64,000 bases of DNA from Candidatus Paraprochloron terpiosi LD05. Lineage in GTDB: Bacteria; Cyanobacteriota; Cyanobacteriia; Cyanobacteriales; Prochloraceae. The notes under the pieces were generated by a model. The model searched no databases. It saw only the letters and a list, made by a program, of their open reading frames with translations, and was not told where the DNA came from. Positions 48,443 to 60,125 of this stretch are shown here, piece after piece (position 1 is the first letter of the stretch; each line of letters opens with the position of its first letter). Location: the NCBI GenBank assembly GCA_018141785.1, contig CP073341.1:620001-684000 (forward strand). The letters run 5' to 3'. The position numbers were made by a program, and so were the translations under genes.

Positions 48443-49606
48443 TCACTTTGGCGAATGAATAGAAATGACTTTAGTCTCATTACTTTCCCGAGTAACTCGA
48501 ATAAGTAAAGCGGCCAAGAATAAACTAGCAATAATGGAACTACCACCGTAACTTAAGAGGGGAAAAGGCAAACCAGTAGTAGGCAATCCTCCCGCAGCCA
48601 CGCCAATATTGAGCAGGGATTGTCCCACCAAAAAAACCATACTGCCCATGGCTACCAATCGCTTAACGGGATGAAGGCACTTCATGGCTACCAGGAGGGC
48701 GATGGTACCATAAGCAATCAAGAGTAGCAATAAAGTTGCACTGCCGACGAAACCGAATTCTTCGGCAAATACAGAAAAGATAAAATCGGTGTACTGAATA
48801 GGCAAGAAAAATTGTTTCTGTTGGGATAAACCGTAGCCAGCACCCCAGGTGCCCCCAGAACCGATGGCTAACAAACTTTGAATCAGTTGATAGCCGTCTC
48901 CCCAAGGATCTGCCCAGGGATCGAGAAAGCTAGTAATGCGACGCTGCTGATATTCGTTAATGGTAATACTGAGAGTCCCAACCAGCAAACCTGCGATCGC
49001 CGTTGTGCCCAAATCAGCCAAAGGCAATCCCCCAGCGAGAGCAATGAGCCACAGACTCATACCGCATAAAGCAGTAGTACTTAAATTGGGCTGGAGCAAA
49101 ATTGAAGCCAGCACTGCCCCAAAAAGGAGCAGCCAACCCAATCTTACCCACCAACTCAATCGCTCCCATTGTCCGAAAAGTCGAGCGCTTTGCAGCACTA
49201 GGAAAGGTTTAATTAACTCAGAAGGTTGAATCACAGATGGTCCTACCTTCAGCCAGCGAGTAGCCCCATTAATGGTAATGCCCAAACCAGGAACGTGAGT
49301 CAAGATAATCAACCCAAGAACAATGAAAAAAACCCAGTGGCTGATTTTCCAGAGATTGTCTAAAGGGGATTTAGTGACAATATTAAAGCCGATAAATCCT
49401 AGCAGCGCCCAAGCTAATTGTCGTTTAAAATAATATAAACCATCTCCGTAACCCACATCCCCCACAGGATAGGAGGCAGAATATAAAGCTACCAAACCAA
49501 TAGATAGCCACAGGAAAGTCAACCACCGCAGTATTCTTGCACTCAGCCCCCAATGACGCACTGAGGTGTCAATAAAAGGAATTATATATCGTAGAACTTT
49601 TACCAT
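48443..49606 (-). CDS. ftsW: Cell division protein FtsW (SEDS glycosyltransferase)
   Basis: A 387-residue SEDS protein with about ten membrane segments. GINGATRWLKVGPSVIQPSE is the characteristic extracellular loop, and SSIIASLF and PFPLLSYGGSS (the conserved LSYGGSS) are near the C-terminus. Polymerises septal peptidoglycan with PBP3. Followed by the ankyrin gene at a 51-bp interval on the same strand. Confidence 0.93.
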   Translation of the reverse strand: MVKVLRYIIPFIDTSVRHWGLSARILRWLTFLWLSIGLVALYSASYPVGDVGYGDGLYYFKRQLAWALLGFIGFNIVTKSPLDNLWKISHWVFFIVLGLIILTHVPGLGITINGATRWLKVGPSVIQPSELIKPFLVLQSARLFGQWERLSWWVRLGWLLLFGAVLASILLQPNLSTTALCGMSLWLIALAGGLPLADLGTTAIAGLLVGTLSITINEYQQRRITSFLDPWADPWGDGYQLIQSLLAIGSGGTWGAGYGLSQQKQFFLPIQYTDFIFSVFAEEFGFVGSATLLLLLIAYGTIALLVAMKCLHPVKRLVAMGSMVFLVGQSLLNIGVAAGGLPTTGLPFPLLSYGGSSIIASLFLAALLIRVTRESNETKVISIHSPK

Positions 49607-49630
49607 GCAGAGTGCGCTTAATTTTATATC

Positions 49631-49966
49631 CTATTGCTCTAGAAAAGCTTTGAGTGCAGCTTTGTAGTTATTTCTTAACCGTGAGGAAACCAAACCACCC
49701 TGCTGAATCCTTTCAAGAATAGTAGCTGAACATGAGCCTTTCGGGATGGGGCTACCAGCCGTAATCAAGTTAGCTAGCTCTGTGGCATTCATTTCACGGG
49801 CAAATCGATAGGCAACAACAGACTCATGAACGATAAAATTTGGTACATCTGCGCCAGGTGAAAGAATACATGTAGTTTCGGAACTATTTCTTCTAGTCGT
49901 TACGTTAACAAACAAATAATTGCTCTGAGAGGTTTGTGCAATTGCAATATTAAAGATGCTGACCAT
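49631..49966 (-). CDS. Hypothetical 111-aa protein, possible toxin of a PanAT pair
   Basis: Begins MVSIFNIAIAQTSQSNYLFV and ends VSSRLRNNYKAALKAFLEQ. It is soluble, small and unrelated to anything I recognise. It lies 35 bp downstream of a Panacea-domain gene, the place where many Panacea toxins are found. Intact frame. Toxin role is inference from gene order. Confidence 0.55.
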   Translation of the reverse strand: MVSIFNIAIAQTSQSNYLFVNVTTRRNSSETTCILSPGADVPNFIVHESVVAYRFAREMNATELANLITAGSPIPKGSCSATILERIQQGGLVSSRLRNNYKAALKAFLEQ

Positions 49967-50001
49967 TGGGAGGTGTATCTATCAAAAATGCATCTCCCAA
50001 A

Positions 50002-50580
50002 TTAATAGTTATTAGCCCCATGCAAAGCCTCATCTAAGTAAGCTTCCCGACTAGCTTCTTGCCTAATCTCTTCTATCTCTTCATCAGTTTTACCCATATG
50101 GCGCAAAATATCTTCCACTAAAATTGGAATAGCTGAACCGTGAGGATTTTGCCATTCCGGAAGACTGTGAGTCCATTGGGCAACATCAAATGGATCAAGG
50201 TGTCCGAACTTTTGATAGACTTGATTCAGAATTTGTTCTTCTTCTTGACAGAGTTCTCCATCTCCCGGATCACTTCGTAGTGAAATGTTGTAATTTGAGT
50301 CACGGGGGTAAATAAATTTGGATCAAAGAGGTAGGGCGTCACCAACACGGACCCCCTTGATCAGATCATAAACACTGCTAAGAACAGGACCATAATCCAT
50401 GGACACGTAGTGGTCACCAGTAATTGGTTGCTCTATGCGTTCCAGGGCAATACGATCAGCAACGTACAGCATTTTAAGCAAACCCAAGTACTTAATAGGC
50501 TTACTGTGCAGCTTCAAGAGTACCGCTGCCGCTTCAACAGCTTTTTCTGGATGAAACCGGAACTGGATTGATGTAACCAT
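50002..50580 (-). pseudogene. Panacea-domain (DUF4065) antitoxin gene interrupted by an in-frame TGA
   Basis: The frame from ATG 50580 reads AVEAAAVLLKLHSKPIKYLG, LLKMLYVADRIALERIEQPI, DHYVSMDYGPVLSSVYDLIK and ALPL, and then TGA at 50325-50323. The same frame continues to TAA at 50004-50002 with SKFIYPRDSNYNISLRSD, VYQKFGHLDPFDVAQWTHSL and RHMGKTDEEIEEIRQEA. This is one complete 192-residue Panacea protein; family members normally have Trp (TGG) at the stop position. So a single base change truncates it, or TGA is read through. The family neutralises many toxins. Confidence 0.8.
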
Positions 50581-50754
50581 CTAAACGACCTCCATCATCT
50601 ATATGAGAGTGCAACGTATTGAGAAATGCCAAAGCAATATACCAGAACAGACCTCTAAATTATAACATATCGACCCGGTTGATTGTGTTAGAGCCAGGAA
50701 TTGCCATTGAACTCCATTACTCACACTGCCGTAAATCGTCGAAATCGGATATTC

Positions 50755-50962
50755 TTTTGCTGCGATGAACTACGCCGAGCCGCTACGCTGATCTCGGCGT
50801 TTCTGACGCTTCAACGCCCCTAGTTGCCTCATGCTTCCACAATTGGTAGAGCTAGGCGGATCCACATCTAAAGGGGGGGTGGGTTTGACCTCTAGCCCAA
50901 GCCAACATTACTTGAGCTGCATTGATATCTCTATCCTCTTGATGCCCGCAATGCTGACAAAC
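50755..50962 (-). pseudogene. IS605-type TnpB C-terminal remnant
   Basis: The minus strand from 50962 reads VCQHCGHQEDRDINAAQVML then AWARG, the zinc-ribbon and last RuvC motif of TnpB. A shifted frame continues SSTNCGSMRQLGALKRQKRR, the usual cyanobacterial TnpB tail. No N-terminus or TnpA is present. Confidence 0.85.
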
Positions 50963-51034
50963 TTAAAAGCAGATTTAACGCTGGCAATTGTTTTGAACTG
51001 GCTGTAGGGCATAGATGAAACTGAGAGAATAAAA

Positions 51035-51238
51035 CTATAGCAATCCGGTATTCGTGCCCTGCTTCCCAGAGGCCAATTCTACCTTAACAATTGTACCGCC
51101 CATTTTCATGATGCGCTGCTGTTCCCGGAACCAGTTATCATAGGGAACCAGCTTGGTAAAGTAAGTATTTTGCAATTCTCGCTGGGTGCGGATTCTAGTT
51201 TGACTAGGCACGCAAGCAGTTATCTTAAACATGCGCAT
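51035..51238 (-). CDS. apcC: Allophycocyanin core linker (Lc 7.8)
   Basis: A 67-residue linker: MFKITACVPSQTRIRTQREL, then LQNTYFTKLVPYDNWF and EQQRIMKMGGTIVKVELASG, the CpcD-like fold. It caps the allophycocyanin core cylinders. It is the last gene of apcE-apcA-apcB-apcC on the minus strand. Confidence 0.97.
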   Translation of the reverse strand: MRMFKITACVPSQTRIRTQRELQNTYFTKLVPYDNWFREQQRIMKMGGTIVKVELASGKQGTNTGLL

Positions 51239-51398
51239 TGGTCGATTTATCCTTGTATTTTCTTATGTATTAAAATTTTATTATTAAACCAAACTACACA
51301 AAGTGAAGGTTGGAACTCTCCAGCTATAACTCACTCTCGAGGAACCCAACCCCCACCAAACTAAAGAAAGCGCCACAAGCAAGGCTTTGCTCAAGTTA

Positions 51399-51884
51399 TT
51401 AGCTCAAGCCAGAGCTGATGTAGTCGAAATAGACACCCATTTCCTTGTCGGCACCAGGACCAACTAGAGCAGCAGTGACTTCCTTCATAGCCTGGATAGC
51501 TTGAACGGTGGAGCTGATGGGAACGCCCAGAGAATTGTAGGTTTCCTTCAGACCGTTGAGTACCCGCTCATCCAAGATAGAAGGGTCGCCAGCTAACATA
51601 GCATAAGTGGCATAGCGGAGAAAATAGTCCAAGTCGCGGATACAAGCAGCATAGCGACGAGTGGTGTACATATTGCCACCGGGACGAGTGACATCAGAAT
51701 AAAGTAATGCTTTAGCCACAGCGTCCCTGACGATGGCCGCTGCGTTAGCGCTGATTACGCTCGCAGCCCGAACTCGGAGTTCCCCTGTTTCAAAATAGCC
51801 TTTCAGCTTGTCCATAGCAGAACCATCCAGGTACTTGCCCTGGACATCGGCGGAATTAATAACAGCGGTAATTGCGTCTTGCAT
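51399..51884 (-). CDS. apcB: Allophycocyanin beta subunit
   Basis: A 161-residue globin-like subunit: [20 protein letters not shown], then [20 protein letters not shown] with the chromophore Cys (Cys-81 type), and a C-terminal [10 protein letters not shown]. It binds phycocyanobilin in the core. 147 bp after apcA. Confidence 0.98.
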   Translation of the reverse strand: MQDAITAVINSADVQGKYLDGSAMDKLKGYFETGELRVRAASVISANAAAIVRDAVAKALLYSDVTRPGGNMYTTRRYAACIRDLDYFLRYATYAMLAGDPSILDERVLNGLKETYNSLGVPISSTVQAIQAMKEVTAALVGPGADKEMGVYFDYISSGLS

Positions 51885-52031
51885 AGTCTTGTTTCCTTAT
51901 CTTACCTAGTGCAGCTTTTAAAACGGAGGCTGCCCTCAAAGCTTTGCCAATCGACAAAGCGCATTTGTCTTAAAATCCTGTTTTTCTTTGGAGTTAGGCG
52001 CTCTTAACCCGTCTCTTAGAGTAGAATTTCC

Positions 52032-52517
52032 CTACTCCATGGCGCCAATTACATAGTCGAAGTAAGAAGCTGCTTCGGCAGCATCTTCAGCAGACATCAA
52101 AGAACCCGCAATATCTTTCATTTCGCGAACGCTTTGAGCAACTGCACCTATGTCAGTGCCTAAAGACTTGTACATTTCCCGCACGCCCACCAAACCGATT
52201 TCGTCAATCGGGGTTACATCGCCGGAAACAACTCCATAGGTAATAAGACGCAGATAGTAATCCATGTCCCGCAGGCAAGTAGCAGTCATTTCTTCGCCGT
52301 AAGCGTTACCACCAGGAGAAACAACATCAGGACGCTTTTGGAACAGCCGGTCCCCTGCTTCTTTAACAATGCGCTCGCGAGACTCTGTCATAATTTGGGC
52401 AATCCGCAAGCGGCTTTCACCACCAGTGACAAAAGCTTTAATTCTATCTAGTTCCCCAGGACTGAGATAGCGGGCTTCAGCATCCGCATTGACGATTGAC
52501 TTCGTGACTATACTCAT
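52032..52517 (-). CDS. apcA: Allophycocyanin alpha subunit
   Basis: A 161-residue subunit: [20 protein letters not shown] and [20 protein letters not shown] with the bilin Cys. Partner of apcB. ATG 52517 follows AGGATAT. Its leader separates it from an intron relic. Confidence 0.98.
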   Translation of the reverse strand: MSIVTKSIVNADAEARYLSPGELDRIKAFVTGGESRLRIAQIMTESRERIVKEAGDRLFQKRPDVVSPGGNAYGEEMTATCLRDMDYYLRLITYGVVSGDVTPIDEIGLVGVREMYKSLGTDIGAVAQSVREMKDIAGSLMSAEDAAEAASYFDYVIGAME

Positions 52518-52984
52518 CGATATCCTCCAATGAGACCAAAAAAAAATTAGACCAGATCTAGTTAAACTGGCATCTTAAAACTGGTTGCCGCTTTATGATT
52601 TCACAAATCGCCGCCTCAATCAACAGTCACAATAAAAAAAAATGCGACTTTGTTTTGGGTGCTTGGGGCCATCAAGCCAGCTTATTACCAGTTGGGTTGA
52701 ATAGTTAGCCCACGGCAACCTAACCCCAATTATTCTGGGGCATTAAGAAGACCTATGAGGTAACTTCTTAATATTTTGTAACATTTTGACTCAGACCGCG
52801 CGGGGAAAAGGGAAAGAAGGGGTAAAGGGGAAAACTGGTCTTCCGATAGATTTTAGCTAACAAATGTTAACACTTGCTAACCAATGCACTACTGAAATAA
52901 GCCAGTAGAGGGGCTATCTCCCAATGCAGTCACTTAGAAAGTAACTGCTCTTTATTCTATTTTGTCAGCTTGGTTATCGCTGTG
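52518..52984 (-). other. Upstream region of apcA
   Basis: No ORF. It holds a CCCCA/TGGGG stem near 52722-52738 and AT-rich blocks. Because intron relic F lies beyond it, apcAB transcription probably starts here; no -10/-35 is asserted. Confidence 0.45.
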
Positions 52985-53985
52985 TTTCGGTACACCCGAA
53001 GGAGCAAATTACTCTGCCCCAGCTCCTTGAGTAACCGTGCAAGCAACTTTCACCGCACACGGCTCCTACGAGCTATGGCCCCTTGGTAGCAGTTTGCTAT
53101 CTAAGCCCTTGACTATTTTTCCACTTATTTCGGTTCTCTTTCGAGCTCAAGCTTCCTGAATAGTCTTCCACTTTTTTTTTTTTCTCCCTTACTTTGCCTG
53201 CCTTTCATCGTCGCCCATTCAGGCGCGGTATTTAATTGTTACACGACAACAAGCGGCTTTTCAGGTCTCAAAGTTTCTCGCTCATTTTATTAACCTTGAG
53301 GGCCTGAAGGGCCAGAAAGTTAAATCAATGTGGGCAGTGTTTGGGCTGTTACCAGTTGTCGTTTCGTTCCCACGTCCTACCCGTAGTTCTACCCACCCCC
53401 GTCCCCTCCTAGCTACCAACCTAGGTGGTTACCTACGTTTCTCTTCGTTCCAAGTCCAAGATTGTGATCAGTTCTTTAGGTGCCATCAGTTCACCCACTG
53501 GCCCCCTGGGGAAGTCTTTCTCATAGCCAAAAGTAGACAGGGTTTTGATTACCAGTTCAAAAGCCCATTAAGGATGTCCCCATCCAGACTTTTCGCTGTA
53601 CTCCTTTAGGTTAGATGCTTTTTACGACGGTTCACTTACCACCCCGGCATTGATTAATGGCGGGGGCTTCTGTTCACCATGGACTCTCCCTATTAGCGGC
53701 AGGGTCACTTTCGTCTCTGGTTCCGCCCCCCCGGCATTGATTAATGGCGGGGGCTTCATCTCCCGGAGACTATCCCGGCAATGGCTGCTTGATTTCACAG
53801 CTAGATGTGGTCAGATTAGGAGTCTGCAATCCCCGGCATTGATTAATGGCGGGGGCGGGACTTGATTTCTCTCACCCGCATCAAGCGACTTAGTTATCCT
53901 AGTTCAATTCCCTTCTCAGGGTTATATCCCCAGGCCCTGATTTATTCAAAGGCTAGCCGCGATTTCCTCAGGAACGAATCGCCTC
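52985..53985 (-). mobile_element. ORF-less group II intron relic F, between apcE and apcA
   Basis: A clear domain V is at 53032-53065 (minus strand GAGCCGTGTGCGGTGAAAG, then CTTGCACGG), with the AGC triad and GAAA loop, followed by a domain-VI-like hairpin GGAGC/GCTCC with a purine loop. At the other end GAGGCGATTCGTTCCTG (53985) mimics the GTGCGGCTCGTTCC start of the other introns. Middle segments recall them too (CTCCCTATTAGCGGCAGG). Length about 1 kb leaves no maturase. Three copies of P2 sit inside. Ends are approximate by about 15 bases. Confidence 0.75.
53642..53855. repeat. Three P2 palindromic modules in intron relic F
   Basis: CCCCGGCATTGATTAATGGC plus GGGGG, identical at 53642-53666, 53729-53753 and 53831-53855, 25 nt each. 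The stems pair CCCCGGCAT with ATGGCGGGG with a short AT loop. A related unit is in introns C and D. Confidence 0.93.
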
Positions 53986-54164
53986 CATATACCTAATTAA
54001 AAGCCTTTTGGCAATAGGTATTTACTACTAATGTCCAAGGCCGTTTTTAGATTATCTGTGAGCGAATGCAGCTTTTTGTTAGCAAATCAACCACGGTGTG
54101 TCAACCTCCAGTTAATTGTTCTGTCTTCCTTGTTACTTCCTTCCAAGCCCTATACCACTAAGCT
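53986..54164. other. apcE 3' flank
   Basis: No gene seen in this short stretch between the apcE stop and the intron relic. Confidence 0.4.
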
Positions 54165-57004
<2,840 letters not shown>

Positions 57005-59423
57005 GTCGGGTAAGGTTCAGGAATCGCTTCCTTCCCCTCCCCTAAGAACCGGACGTGACAGTTTCCTATCATCCGGCTCAAGCCTCACTTCAAGCCCTAC
57101 TTGCTTGGATTTCTTGGAATGCACCTGCTTGTGACATGCTGTGTGCAAGTGCTGAAGATTGTCGCACTCATCTGAACCTCCATCCTTCACAGGTGCTATG
57201 TGATGGGTTTGAATTTCCTCACCGTTGAAGAGGTGCTCATGGCAGATTGGGCATTTCCAGTTCTGGTTGATGGCTATTTTCTCATATTTTGAGTTTTTAG
57301 CCCACCATTTTTTTCCAGACTGCGTTCGCCGCTTTGACCAATATTCCACCTGTTCGGGGTCGTCTGGGGAATAAGCTCCCTTAACTTTGATATGTCTTTC
57401 AATCGGGACACTTTTTATATTATACAAATCGTGTATTATTCTTTTGCCCCTCCGGTCTTTGCCTTCGTAGAAAAACACCCAATTTCTTTTGCCCCTTGTT
57501 CGGAAGTACTTTCCTTTGACCCATTTTCGTGATTTTTTGGGGTGTCGTCTTTTTGCCCAACGCCAGAGGTACCACCATACTCGGTTGTGTATATATGAAA
57601 AGGTTTCTTTGCTACATACTCCTCTGTAGTAATTCGCAAAACCTCTGAGAAGTGGTTCTATCTTACGGATGACCTGTTCTGGGGTTTTTGTTTTCATGCT
57701 GTCGATGGTTGCACCGACTTTCTTGCAGAGCTCTAATACCTTCGACTTCTGTGGCTTAATGATTAGTTTATCCCGTAGGATTCCATCATTTCCTTTAACC
57801 TCATAATGCCGTAGGTTAAACCCCAGGAAATCAAATCCGTCTCTTATATGTACTATCCGCGTCTTCTCATCACTAATCTCAAGACCTCGTTCTGACAGCC
57901 ATTGATTTATCTGGATTTTCAATTCCTCCAAGGATTCCTTGTCCTTTGCAGTGACTACGAAATCGTCTGCATACCTGATGACGCCTACCTTTGGGTTACA
58001 TTTGTTGATATATGTTTCTAACCCGTGGAGTCCGATATTTGCTAACAAAGGACTTATTACGCCACCCTGTGGAGTTCCTTTTTCAGTTGGGCTATATCCC
58101 TTCTTACTCTCGATAGATCCAGCTTTTAACCATCCATCAACCAAGGTATTTTCCCTGACTGCTGTCTGGATGGATTTATGGTCAATGTTGTCAAAGAAGC
58201 CTTTGATATCAGCGTCCAAAACCCATTTATCGTGCTTTCGCCATGTTCCGGTCTTCGTTTTATAGTCGCCGCGTAGTCTACTGAAACATTGTCCAATAGC
58301 ATCTAGGCAACTTCGACCGGGTCTGAAGCCATAGGAGTTAGCTTCAAACTTGGCCTCCCATTCGGGTTCCAGTGCATTTTTGACTATTGCCTGAGCGACT
58401 CTATCTCTGATGGTTGGGATTCCAAGAGGACGTTTCTTACCATTCGCTTTAGGAATGTATACCCGTCTGGCAGGTTTTGCCTTGGGCATTTCCCAGTTAT
58501 TGGCAAGTTTCACACGCTGTGCTGGGGTGTCTATGACCTCCTTATCTACCCCCGCTGTTCGTTTTCCGGTATTTACCTGTGTGATTTGTCTGATGCTCAG
58601 TAATAGGTTCGACCGACATCTTTTCATCAGTTTCTGTAAAGACAGTAATCGTCTCCACAGTCCAAGCTTTTGGGCACGAAATATCCGACCGCGTAAATTC
58701 CTAACAATCTTCTTTGTGCGACGCCAGTTAATGTCGCCCCACTCGGTAGATTGTCCGTTCAGTCCATTTGCCAGAATTTCTTCCGTCATCTAACTTTTCC
58801 GTTCGTTTGGTTTCTAGTTGTCTTCAATTTTCGTATGAGACCCAAGTGAAGTCTGCTATTCCTTTCGGTCAGGGACAAATCTTGAATCCCTATCTCTCTC
58901 ATTACAAGGGAGCATTCGCTTTTTCACTCATCCTTTACCCTCCAAGGAATTCCGTCGCCGTTACCTTTGACCTACTAAGAAGAATCGACCCTTTCTTAGA
59001 CCTTGTAGGGCTTATCCTGTTGTTTCGCTTAGTTTTCTTAACTGGTTAGGCTGGTTCCTATCCCCCGGCAGAGCTTTGGTTCCCCGAGCTGATAAATTTG
59101 CAGTATCAGTTCCTGTCTGCTTGCCATTTTGGCTAAGGCGCAGGAATAATTTCGCCTTTCGTGGTTTACGAGGTTTAAACGGAGGGATTCGTTGATGGCG
59201 AATCCTTTTACTTCACTTTCGTTCAGCCTTCCAGCTATTTCCCTCTTGCTCCTCACCCTTTAATCCTAAGAGCTTCGGCTACTTTCGGGGTCTGCATTCC
59301 AGCGGTTTTATTACTTACTCCCGCCGTGACCGGACTCGTAGAGTCTTTTCCGTGAGGGCTAGGGGTGGAACTCCCTAGAGGACTCGATGTCCCGTACTAA
59401 GCGACCATTGTCAGGTCGCGCAC
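57005..59423 (-). mobile_element. Group II intron E, second lineage, inserted in a PIN gene
   Basis: Starts GTGCGCGACCTGACAATGG at 59423 (GUGYG class). Domain V at 57046-57079 reads GAGCCGGATGATAGGAAACT then GTCACGTCCGGTTC, and the end is CCTTACCCGAC at 57005. The RT ORF runs through domain V. The left exon carries a short tail that completes the PIN frame. Distinct from introns A-D both in ends and RT. Confidence 0.85.
57017..58789 (-). CDS. Group II intron reverse transcriptase/maturase/HNH endonuclease (intron E)
   Basis: A 590-residue RT from a different branch: RRVYIPKANGKKRPLGIPTI, YGFRPGRSCLDAIGQCF, VLDADIKGFFDNIDHKSIQ, GTPQGGVISPLLANIGLHGL and YADDFVV. The HNH domain has CPICHEHLFNGEEIQTHHIA and HLHTACHKQVHSKK. 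The C-terminus (EVRLEPDDRKLSRPVLRGGE) is encoded by domain V and VI themselves, so the stop lies only 12 bases from the intron end. Confidence 0.95.
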   Translation of the reverse strand: MTEEILANGLNGQSTEWGDINWRRTKKIVRNLRGRIFRAQKLGLWRRLLSLQKLMKRCRSNLLLSIRQITQVNTGKRTAGVDKEVIDTPAQRVKLANNWEMPKAKPARRVYIPKANGKKRPLGIPTIRDRVAQAIVKNALEPEWEAKFEANSYGFRPGRSCLDAIGQCFSRLRGDYKTKTGTWRKHDKWVLDADIKGFFDNIDHKSIQTAVRENTLVDGWLKAGSIESKKGYSPTEKGTPQGGVISPLLANIGLHGLETYINKCNPKVGVIRYADDFVVTAKDKESLEELKIQINQWLSERGLEISDEKTRIVHIRDGFDFLGFNLRHYEVKGNDGILRDKLIIKPQKSKVLELCKKVGATIDSMKTKTPEQVIRKIEPLLRGFANYYRGVCSKETFSYIHNRVWWYLWRWAKRRHPKKSRKWVKGKYFRTRGKRNWVFFYEGKDRRGKRIIHDLYNIKSVPIERHIKVKGAYSPDDPEQVEYWSKRRTQSGKKWWAKNSKYEKIAINQNWKCPICHEHLFNGEEIQTHHIAPVKDGGSDECDNLQHLHTACHKQVHSKKSKQVGLEVRLEPDDRKLSRPVLRGGEGSDS

Positions 59424-59550
59424 AAATGAACCCCATTTGTGTAAAATGATGATCGAAGGTAAAAACTTCCCTAATTCCTCTTTGTTTCATAACGACGTAG
59501 GAAACACAGTCGGTAAAAGACCAAAATAACCCCAAAGTTTTGTTCAAAAG
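59424..59550 (-). pseudogene. PIN-domain (VapC-type) toxin C-terminal fragment
   Basis: The minus strand reads KTLGLFWSFTDCVSYVVMKQ then RGIREVFTFDHHFTQMGFI, the last motifs of a VapC PIN nuclease (the FTDCVS and TFDHHF motifs). Intron E interrupts it right after GFI; the left flank at 57004-56988 would add SSLGF and a stop after splicing. The N-terminal PIN half is missing; its place is taken by the RelA/SpoT gene. Non-functional fragment. Confidence 0.75.
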
Positions 59551-60121
59551 CGAGAATAAGCATATCTAGTTGTTCGAAAGTTGCTTTTATTTGTGCAGCT
59601 AAACGCAATTTTCGCCAGTCAATGTCGGAACTTTTATACACGATATCGTGGGTTGAAACTAACCATGCGTGTTCAAAAGCACTTTGGATTTGAATTTCAA
59701 AGATTATTTTATAAATGCTTAATTCATTATCTGGAACTATATCCTCATTATTTCTGAGTTGAGCGTAAATTCTAGTTGAGTCAAATCTAAATATGTCAGG
59801 AGATTTTTGATTTTGTCCTCTTTTTACTATACGGGTAATCTTAAATGCTTTTTGGCAAAATTCTTTAACTACTTTTTCGTGAGATAAAGTAGGTATTATC
59901 ACTGTACAAGCAAATAAATCATCTAAATCTGACCATTTTGCAAATCTTCCTGTTTCAATTTTTTCAGCCAAAGATTCAATAGTTTTGATGCGAGAAATAA
60001 ACGCATATTTTGGTCGATCCTCACAAAACTTGGATAGTGTTTGCTTGACTTTTTTCGCAACCTTTTCAACCAAAGGTTTATATTCGTCATATTTGCGCTT
60101 TAGTACAGATGGATAAAGCAT
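59471..60121 (-). CDS. RelA/SpoT-domain protein, C-terminus replaced
   Basis: A 216-residue frame. Residues 1-60 are helical (KPLVEKVAKKVKQTLSKF). SRIKTIESLAEK at 43-54 and DDLFACTVI at 67-75 match the RelA/SpoT synthetase core (basic site and metal Asp). FEIQIQSAFEHAW (141-153) with HDIVYKS matches the family's EvQI and HD/K motifs. The YxxxH nucleotide motif is not evident, so (p)ppGpp synthesis is uncertain. From about residue 194 the frame enters an out-of-frame PIN fragment. Start is 4 bases after the DUF262 stop, coupled. Confidence 0.75.
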   Translation of the reverse strand: MLYPSVLKRKYDEYKPLVEKVAKKVKQTLSKFCEDRPKYAFISRIKTIESLAEKIETGRFAKWSDLDDLFACTVIIPTLSHEKVVKEFCQKAFKITRIVKRGQNQKSPDIFRFDSTRIYAQLRNNEDIVPDNELSIYKIIFEIQIQSAFEHAWLVSTHDIVYKSSDIDWRKLRLAAQIKATFEQLDMLILAFEQNFGVILVFYRLCFLRRYETKRN

Positions 60122-60125
60122 AAAT

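Noticed and set aside
53642..53855. CRISPR-like array
   Set aside because: Three identical 25-nt units are separated by 62 and 77 bases of unequal length, each is itself a palindrome, similar units occur alone in introns C and D, and no cas genes are present.
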